NCBI GenBank assembly: GCA_963971305.1
Contig: OZ020305.1
Coordinates: forward strand, 45,283,750 to 45,347,749
Direction of reading: 5' to 3'
Source: Arcuatula senhousia
Lineage: Eukaryota; Mollusca; Bivalvia; Mytilida; Mytilidae
DNA: 64,000 bases
Shown one piece after another: positions 52,101-61,100 of the stretch (positions within the stretch are counted from its first letter, which is position 1; each line of letters begins with the position of its first letter). The translations under genes and the position numbers were made by a program. The notes under the pieces were generated by a model. It was not told where the DNA came from, did not search any database, and saw only the letters and a list, made by a program, of their open reading frames with translations.

Positions 52101-55100
52101 TATTTTCATTTTTGACTTCTATAGGCAGTAAAAGTCTCACAAAGTAAGACCTGTGGTCTCATAAAAAAACTGAAAGTCCCACAAAACAAAAATAAAATCT
52201 CAAAACTTCTAAGCATCTTCTTTTCTAGTTTTCATTTTTAACTTCTATAGGCAGTAAAAGTCTCACAAACTAAGACCAAGGTCCCATAAAATAAAAAGTC
52301 CCACAAAACAAAAATAAAATCTCAAAACTTCTAAGCATCTTCTTTTCTAGTTTTCATTTTTAACTTCTATAAGCAGTAAAAGTCTCACAAACTAAGACCA
52401 AGGTCCCATAAAATAAAAAGTCCCACAAAACAAAACAAAATCTCAAAACTTCTAAGCATCTTTTTTTCTAATTTTCATTTTTAACTTCTATAGGCAGTAA
52501 AAGTCTCACAAACTAAGACCAAGGTCCCATAAAATTGAAAGTCCCACAAAACAAAAATAAAAATTTAAAATATCTAAGAAATTGCCATATACATGTAGTT
52601 ATCTTTTTTTCTAATTTTCATTTTTGACTTCAATAGACATGATAGATAGTAAAAGTCTCACAAACTAAGACCAAGGTCCCATAAAATCAAAGGTCCCACA
52701 AAACAAGAATATGAACCCAAAACTTCTAAGCATAATATAGCTGCTACCTAGTCATAATTATCAAACACCAAAATTGCATTAGAATTTACCTTTTTTAAAA
52801 CTACAAGTAACCCTTGCTTTTTACTGTTTAACATACCATCATTTTATTCTTAAGCATATAACAAAATGTCTTTGGTTATATTCATGCATATTTTTGAGAA
52901 AAAAATCCCACTAACTGAAGGAAACCATTAGAATGTAAGCATTACAGCAGTAAAAACCCCTAAACATATAAGCAAACACATCAATATTACTAAAAGCAAA
53001 TTCTTCTTCCATGTTTTTTTTTATTTACTTGTAAACATTTGGACAAAAGTCCCATTAAGATTAAAAATACTTTTTATCAACTTTAAAACCACATGCAATA
53101 TTTACATTGCAATATCTTCTCCATTAAAATTCTAACTTACCTCACTTGCATGTTGATCTGCAACATCCATTAGAAATAATTCATCTGGACATAAAATGGC
53201 AGAGATTTCAAAGTGATCCAAGTTCAGCTTTCAACAAAGGAAAAAATCCGAGTGGTCCGAATGGATTTCAAATAAAAATTTTATGGTCTTGTCCATGGTT
53301 TGTGGTAACTGTCCATACAGTCCATCAATAAATGTCTATCAATGCTATTCTTATGTTTGAGAGACTTCACTTGTAATAATGATCACATGATAAGGAAATA
53401 TGCAAATAAGGTATTATTTCTTCATTTTTTTGTGGGACTTTTTATGAAGTCCCACAATGTAAAAAAAGTCCCATAATGTATGAAATGTACAGACGGACGC
53501 ACGGACGCACGGACGGACAGACTGATTACTATAGGGCGTCCGCAACAAAGTTGCGGGGCCCTAATAAACATTTCAAAGTGGTCTGATTAAGATAGGTTTC
53601 TTATTATGTCACTCCACATCGTGGATGTGACATGTTGTTATTCTACGTTTCTTCTTATTATTATTATTATTATGTCACTCCACATCGTGGATGTGACATG
53701 TTGTTATTCTATGTTTCTTCTTATTATGTCACTCCACATCGTGGATGTGACATGTTGTTATTCTATGTTTCTTCTTATTATTATTATTATTATTCTCCTT
53801 CCAATGAATTTTGTCCAGGGATTTTCGAGGAAACGGCTTGATCAATTGTTTTGAAAATTTAAATGTAATTAGACTATCATTTGAATTTATATCAAATTTA
53901 TTTTTTTAGTCAATCAAAGCAGCCATTTTTAAATTATATTGATTTTAAAATTCAAAAATTCCCATAGGTTTAACATTGGCTGGCAGAAAGCCAAGTTGGT
54001 ATTGATTTTTTCAGTTAACATGCGTCGTCTGCTACAGGTAAATAATGAGTTTTGTCCAAAGCTTTTTGAGAAAACCTTTTGATTAAATGTTTTGAAATTT
54101 TAAGTATGCTTAGACTATAATTTAAAGTTTTATCAATTTTTTTTTTAAGTTGATCGAAGCAGGCATTTTCAAATAATCGCCAATTAAAGATTTTCTGTTT
54201 TCCCCATAGGATTAACATTGACTGGCAAAATGCCAAGTTAGTATTGATTTTCTGTCAAGATTTAGTCATTTCTATTTATAAACATACCATGATGACTCAT
54301 GGAAAATCTTGTTAGGACAAAGGTAAAGGTCATGATGACATATAGTAATGCATTCAAATAGCTTATAACATGTACTTAATAAACTTTGTGAAGGTCATGA
54401 TGACATATTGTAATTCAAATAGCTAATATAACATGTACTTGATAAACTTTGCACAGAGCTTTGTACATGGACTTTTTAACTTTACACACAAAATGGAGTG
54501 ACATATGCTATTTCTAGAAATGGCATTTATATCTAGTTATTATTATTATTCTCTTTCCAATGAATTTTGTCCAGGGATTTTTTAGGAAACCGCTTGATCA
54601 AATGTTTTAAAATTTTGAATGTAATTAGGCTATCATTTGAAGTTACACCAAATTTATTTTTTTAGTCAATCAAAGCAGCCATTTTCAAATTAAATTGATT
54701 TTAAAATTTTAAAATTCCCATAGGTTTAACATTGGCAGGCAGAAAGCCAAGTTGGTATTGATTTTCTCAGTTAACATGCGTCGTCTGCTACAGGTAAATA
54801 CTGAGTTTTCTCCAAAGCTTTTTAAGAAAACCGCTTGATTAAATGTTTAAAAATTTAGCATATGCTTAGACAATAATTTAAATTTTCATCAAATTTTTTT
54901 TTTAGTTGATCGAAGAAGGCATTTACAAATTATCGCCAGTTAAAGATTTTCTGTTTTCCCCATAGGTTTAACATTGACTGGCAGTTTGCCAAGTTAGTAT
55001 TGATTTTCTGTCAAGATGCCTGACCTGCTAGCATCATTTCTATTTATAAACATATCATTATGATGACTCATGGAAAATTTTGATAGGACAAAGGTAAAGG

Positions 55101-58100
55101 TCATGATGACATATTGTAATTTATAAAGACAAGTTTGTATTGATTTTCTGTCACTATGTGTCATTTCTATTTATAAACATCATTAGGATGACTCATGGAC
55201 AATTTTGTTAGGACAAAGGTAAAGGTCATGATGACATTATGTTATTCATTGAAGAGCTTATAAAACTTTTTACATGACAAGTTTGTATTGATTTTCTGTC
55301 AACATGTGTCATTCTGCTGCAGTAATTTCTATTTATAGACCTTTCATTGAGTAATTTCTATTTATAAATCTATCACTTGGATGATTGTGAAAAATTTTCC
55401 TTGAACAAAGTTAAATGTCATGATGACATATGATAATTCAATGAGCTTTTAACATGAACTTGATAAACTTTACACACAAAGTGGAGTGACATCTGCTATT
55501 TCTTGAAATGGCATTTACATCTAGTTATTATTATTATTATTCTGATTTTTCCAATGAATTTTGTCCACATGTTTATGAGAAAACTACCGGACCAAAAGAC
55601 TTGAAATTTTAAATGCACCTAGACTTTAGTTTGAATTTATATCTAAAACTTTTTTTTTCAAAATCAAAGCAGCCATTTTTAAATTATTACGATTTTAAAA
55701 TTTTAAAATTCCCATAGGTTTAACATTGGCTGGCAGAAAGCCAAGTTGGTATTGATTTTCTCAGTGAACATGCGTCGTCTGCTACAGGTAAATAATGAGT
55801 TTTGTCCAAAGCTTTTTGATAAAACCACTTGATTAAATGTTTCAAAATTTATAGTATGCTTAGACTATTATTTAAAGTTTTATCAATTTTTTTTTCTAGT
55901 GGATCGAAGCAGGCATTTTCAAATTATCGCCAATTAAAGATTTTCTGTTTTCCCCATAGGTTTAACATTAACTGGCAACATGCCAAGTTAGTATTGATTT
56001 TCTGTCAAGATGCTAGAGTCATTTCTATTTATAAACATATCATTATGATGACTCATGGAAAATTTTGATAGGACAAAGCTAAAGGTCATGATGACATATT
56101 GTAATTTATAAAGACATGTTTGTATTGATTCTCTGTCAATATGTGTCATTTCTATTTATAAACATCATTAGGATGACTCATGGACAATTGTGTTAAGACA
56201 AAAAGTAAAGGTCATGATGATATTATGTAATTCATTGAAGAGCTTATAAAACTATTAACATGACAAGTTTGTATTGATTTTCTGTCAACATGTGTCACCT
56301 GCTGCAGTAATTTCTATTTATAGACCTTTCATTGAGTAATTTTTAATTATAAATCTTGTGGAAAAATTTTGCTTGAACAAAGGTAAATGTCATGGTGACA
56401 TATAATAATTCAATGAGCTTATAACATGTACTTGATAAACTTTACACACAAAATGGAGTGACATGTGCTATTTCTTGAAATGGCATTTATATCTAGTTAT
56501 TATTATATCTCCCAAACACTATGTTTGGGAGATATATTGTTTTTACTCTGTTTCTTATTATTATTATTATTATTATTCTTTTTTTTTCTTCTTCCGACCA
56601 TGAACTTGTCTGCACCACATCTCATAGAAGGACTTGATGGATATTTATGAAATTGTGTGTGGTGGTAAGGTGGGTCCCAAAGTTGGTAATAGGCTATTCG
56701 GAATTTTCAAAATGGCCGCCGTTTCCATGGAAACAGCAAAAGGTCATAATATGGGACATTGAGATATCTCGGTTACCTAGGTGCTCAGGGTTCTGAAATT
56801 TTGTAGGTTAATAGAGCAAAAGGAGCTCTTTAAGAATACGAAAAAAAAATTTGAAGCGATATTTACGGTTTTCGAGTTATTCACGAAAATGTGATTTTTC
56901 GGTCCCAAAAATGGGAAAATTGTCAAAATACTATGATTTCCACAAAATTTGGTATCTAGAGGTTTCAAATGATAGCAAGTTTGGGTGCGATGTCAAAATT
57001 AATGCAAGAGTGACAATATGCGTACGTTTGGGAGATATTTTTGTGTTGGGCATCCCCAACACAGTCAACACTAGTTCTTCTTCTTTTTTCTTTCCGTTCA
57101 ATCTTGTCCGCGCGTTTTCTCTGAGATGTATTGCCCAACCAATATGAAACTTTGGGAATATGTTGAGGCTGACCTGAAGTTGTTCCAACGACTTTTAAAA
57201 TTTTCAAAATGGCCGCCGTTTTCAAGGAAACAGGATAAGGTCATAATATAGGACATTGCAATATCTCGGTTACCTAGGTGCGCAGGGTTCTAAAATTTTG
57301 TAGGTGAATAGAGCAAATGGTGCTCTTTAATAATATGAAAAAAAAATTTGAAGCGATGTTAACGGTTTTCGAGATATAAATGAAAATGATATTTAAAGGG
57401 AGATAATCGGGTCCAAATTTAATAAACATTTCAAAGTGGTCTGATTAAGATGAAAATTGGTATACTGATACATAATGATGTTGCGAGTAATATTCTATCA
57501 CTAAAATTAAAATTTGACGATGGCGGCCATTTTGAATCCAAGATGGCCACCAAAATTTCAAAGTGGTCTGATTATGATGAAAATTGGTATGCTGATAGAT
57601 TATGATGTTGCGAGTAATATTCTATAACTAAAATTAAAATTTGACGATGGCGGCCATTTTTAATCCAAGATGGCCGCCAAAATTTAGATGTATTGCCCAA
57701 CCAATATGAAACTTTGGGAATATGTTGAGGCTGACCTGAAGTTGTTCCAACGACTTTTAAAATTTTCAAAATGGCCGCCGTTTTCAAGGAAACAGGATAA
57801 GGTCATAATATAGGACATTGCAATATCTCGGTTACCTAGGTGCGCAGGGTTCTAAAATTTTGTAGGTGAATAGAGCAAATGGTGCTCTTTAATAATATGA
57901 AAAAAAAATTTGAAGCGATGTTAACGGTTTTCGAGATATAAATGAAAATGATATTTAAAGGGAGATAATCGGGTCCAAATTTAATAAACATTTCAAAGTG
58001 GTCTGATTAAGATGAAAATTGGTATACTGATACATAATGATGTTGCGAGTAATATTCTATCACTAAAATTAAAATTTGACGATGGCGGCCATTTTGAATC

Positions 58101-61100
58101 CAAGATGGCCACCAAAATTTCAAAGTGGTCTGATTATGATGAAAATTGGTATGCTGATAGATTATGATGTTGCGAGTAATATTCTATAACAAAAATTAAA
58201 ATTTGACGATGGCGGCCATTTTTAATCCAAGATGGCCGCCAAAATTTCAAAGTGGTCGGATTATGATGAAAATTGGAATACTTATAGATTATGATGTTAC
58301 GAGAAATATTCTATCACTAAAGTTAAAATTTGACGATGGCGGCCATTTTGAATCCAAGATGGCCGCCAAATTTTCAAAATGGTCTAATTATGATGAAATT
58401 TGGTATACTGATAGATTATGATGTTGCGAGTAAAAATCTATCACTAAAATTAAAATTTGACGATGGCGGCCATTTTGAATCCAAGATGGCCGCCAAAATT
58501 TCAAAGTGGTCTGATTATGATGAAATTTGGTATACTGATAGATTATGATGTTGCGAGTAATAATCTATCACTTAAATTAAAATTTGATGATGACGGCCAT
58601 TTTGATACCAAGATGGCCGCCAAAATTTCAAAGTACTCCGATTTACATGAAAATTGATATTTCAGGGTTTTTTGACATGCTGAAGTGAATAGTGGCAATG
58701 GGAGTTTGTTTGGGAGACATCTGTGTTTGCATCCAAACACAATCATACCTAGTTATAAACTACATTTGAACTTTTGGCTTTTGTGGAAATGCTATGAAAA
58801 TTGATTTCTTTTCCATCTGTCTATTTGTGATCAAAATGTATTTTTTTATTAAGTCAGGTAAGAAATATTGATTTTTCTTCATTAAACGTCATTCTTTACT
58901 AGATTAACAGTTTTATATAAAAACAATAGTACTTTAAATACCAATTAGTACAAGTTTGTCGCTAAGGTGTCAATTCCATCTAACTACATAAAGAGGTTGA
59001 ACTACCTGTATAATGTACAAGTACAACATGCATGTTGTTAAAAACAACTTTTATAACTCACACATGAGAATAATGAATGTTCAAAGAAATGTTCCGAAAT
59101 TAAACAATCAATACAGTAGACTCCACGAAATCGGATATCGGCTACTTGGATATATCGGCAAATGGGATAGAATATCAAAACACCAAACCATTTCCTATTC
59201 TTTCTATATATTTTTTATCGGGAAATAGGATATCGGAACATTGGATATATCGGCAAATAGGATAGAATATTCCTCCAAAATGTTGCCATTTTGTATAAAA
59301 ATCGGATATTTTGTATTTCAGAAGATTTCACCAACATTTGTATTCAACTCTCTGTTTATGATTTTTAATGAACAAAGTATATTGTATTTACTAATAAAGA
59401 TGTTTTTATTCCAACACTTGTTTTTATTTAAGCAATAAAAGATATATCTTCTGTGTGTTTATTTTCTTGCACACCTGTCAATCATGATCATCGTACATGC
59501 CGGAAGTCAAAATATAAATGTTTTAAAACCTTTCAATTTGTTATTCTGAAATCTTATGTTGGCACAGCTAATAAAATATATTTCAAAATGATATTGTGTT
59601 GGTACAAAATAAATTTATTAGTGGTGAAGTCTGTGTATATTTAGTGTGTGGGTAACACATAGGTCATTGAAATTACAGGTGTACTTATTACGTCATGACT
59701 GTAAACAAATCATGTGAGCTGTGTAATGCTAACATTTCAACTGACTTCCTTTATTGAAGGTTTTCAATTTTGAAACATTGATATTCCTCAACTATGATGC
59801 CAATCTTGAAAAGGATGTCTCAATAGATTTGAAATAAAATCATTATCCAAGACGATGTGTGGACAACCACATGGCTAATCAACATTTTGTAAATCACTAG
59901 TCGCCATTTTGAATATTCATGAGCTGCTATAATCTCATATTTGATTGACAAATGTAGACAAATTTTCACATCTTTATGAAAATATGATCCTGAAACACAT
60001 AATTTTACGATATAGATGTAATATGAATGAATACCAGCATTTTACATCTCGTACATTGATAGAGAAAAAATGTTGATTCTTGTTAGAGATTAATAAATTT
60101 TCTACAATGTAAACAACAAAGATGGACGACCTCAGTAAAACACATGTTATGGAGGGAATATAAGTACACAAATTGATGAAAATTCTTTATTAATTAATAA
60201 AACAACAATAGCTATTCACTAAATCCTTTTTTCTTGCATGATACAACAAATATATAGTATGATGGCATCCTCAACATGGAACACATGGACAAGACTTGGA
60301 GTTACATCACCAAAACTGATATTCGATTTCCTGAAATGGTAAATCGGATATCCTGGGTAATCGGATATTTTTTCCTGACAAATTCGATATCCGATTTGGC
60401 GGAGTCTACTGTACTGTGAGCGAGCTCACAAAAGGATACACCGAACTTCATATTGGACTCTGTACTCCAAAAAAAACTCAAGTCTACTTATCTCCCATCA
60501 ATGTTTAATATCCAAGAGCAATGAAAATTCCTCATGCACACGTACATGTGATGTACTTCTTTCATGTTAAAATTCATCAAATCAGTTCAGCAGTTTAGGA
60601 GGAGAAGCACTTACAAGGTATGTGGACAGACAGAGGGACATACAGGATGATTCCTATATAATAAGTTGGACTTAAATTAATGACTTTAATAAACAGCTTA
60701 TTTAAAAAAACACAAGGTGTGCCAATACTTGTGAATTTCCTCCAAACATTCTGGCAATAAACCATGTGTACCAATAAACCATATGTACAATTATTAAAAT
60801 GTAAGACAGATGGTATGACATAAAATAAGCTGTAGTCATAAGCAATCAGGGTACCATTTCATAAAGCAATTGAAACTTATATTACATGACAAACTTATCA
60901 CGCTACTAGAAGTACAGCAAGATCAACCTTAGCTAAGATTGACAGTACAAAAGTTTGGTTAAACTTTTCATTAGCTTTAATAGAACTGCTACAACAAAGA
61001 ATTATAATGCAAGGTTTTTTTAAAACAAAAAGAGTCCTTAAAGAGGATGAGGCATAGATATTAACCCTCCCATATCCTGTGCATTGGCATTACATGTAGA

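Larger units (their letters stand above)
47638..53296 (-). pseudogene. Multi-exon tyrosine-recombinase-like gene in element F, probably inactive
   Basis: Exons on the minus strand: 53296-53141 (tentative), 50587-50462, 49528-49445, 48403-48208, 47774-47638. The last four join in frame with GT/AG borders. The order RGFSVPVKLQTDLIPLF, then PDQITSVLLQKYTATLSQ, then VLNMNDTEIQWACDPLGHTQ AVHSNHFRQ resembles a metazoan family with a phage-integrase-like fold (typical L-R-K-H-x-A-T and LGH..H..FY). Compared with that fold, the box-II Arg is Gln (LLQKY) and the nucleophile position nine after LGH is Phe. The tail is acidic, then RCRWSTGEIDQLKKNYFKEQ and stop. The first exon has an in-frame TGA (53233-53231). 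I could not find the box-I Arg exon. Either a dead transposase or a repurposed DNA-binding protein; the family link is from memory. Confidence 0.55.
41731..53488. mobile_element. F: TIR element carrying a tyrosine-recombinase-like gene
   Basis: Left end ACATTTGATACATT then TGGGACTT (41731-41753); right end the inverted form, AAGTCCCATAATG then TATGAAATGT (53466-53488), 21 of 23 positions alike by eye. It interrupts the GGACGGACGCACGG tract of C on both sides. It carries a 28-bp GTGGGACTT minisatellite on the left, the inverted AGTCCCACAA minisatellite and a 130-bp array on the right, and a multi-exon gene on the minus strand starting just inside the right end. G2 with E3 is nested in it. I cannot see a clean target duplication and do not recognise the superfamily. 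Confidence 0.5.
40861..53563 (+). mobile_element. C: hairpin-ended element, split by element F
   Basis: Inserted into copy 1 of element A: the host reads CCAAATTTA before 40861 and ATAAACATTTCAAAG after 53563, exactly the uninterrupted sequence seen at 57414-57433. Start AACTAGATACCAGG, hairpin GGAGATGATAGCCATCTCC, TIR AGGGCCCCGC. End hairpin CCGCAACAAAGTTGCGG then GGGCCCTAA. Its own internal units (about 161 bp, AAGGGCCATAACTCCCATA at 41080, 41240, 41401, 41562) and a GGACGGACGCACGG tract are followed by the F insertion. Without F it is about 0.95 kb. No target duplication. Confidence 0.78.
53606..56498 (-). mobile_element. D1: outermost of three self-nested D elements
   Basis: Left end ATGTCACTCCACATCGTGGA hairpin at 53606; right end GGAGTGACATGTGCTATTTC then ATATCTAGTT at 56498 (complement starts AACTAG). 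About 1.04 kb once D2 and D3 are removed. Inserted in the GGTTTCTTATTAT tract of A copy 2. Confidence 0.72.
28200..58754 (-). mobile_element. A: outer Helentron-type element, split by nested insertions
   Basis: On the minus strand the first end reads AACTAGGTATGATTGTGTTT, a hairpin (GTGTTTG..CAAACAC), and TIR TGTCTCCCAAAC (58754 back to 58707). The other end, at 28200, is the hairpin TGTCTCCCAAAC..GTTTTGGGAGACAT. Own sequence remains at 28200-28260, 39953-40860, 53564-53605 and 57077-58754. It is built of 561-bp and 127-bp repeats with CAAAATGGCCGCC and GATGGCGGCCATTTTG motifs. There is no ORF of its own, so it is non-autonomous. The pairing of the two ends is inferred from matching TIRs. Confidence 0.6.

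Noticed and set aside
53606..53854. Repetitive ORFs with HIVDVTCCYS
   Set aside because: Produced by the three nested D left ends and TTA tracts.
59974..60171. Minus-strand 65-codon ORF
   Set aside because: Lies inside the TA-flanked MITE-like element; no transposase motif (no DDE/D) and no splice support.
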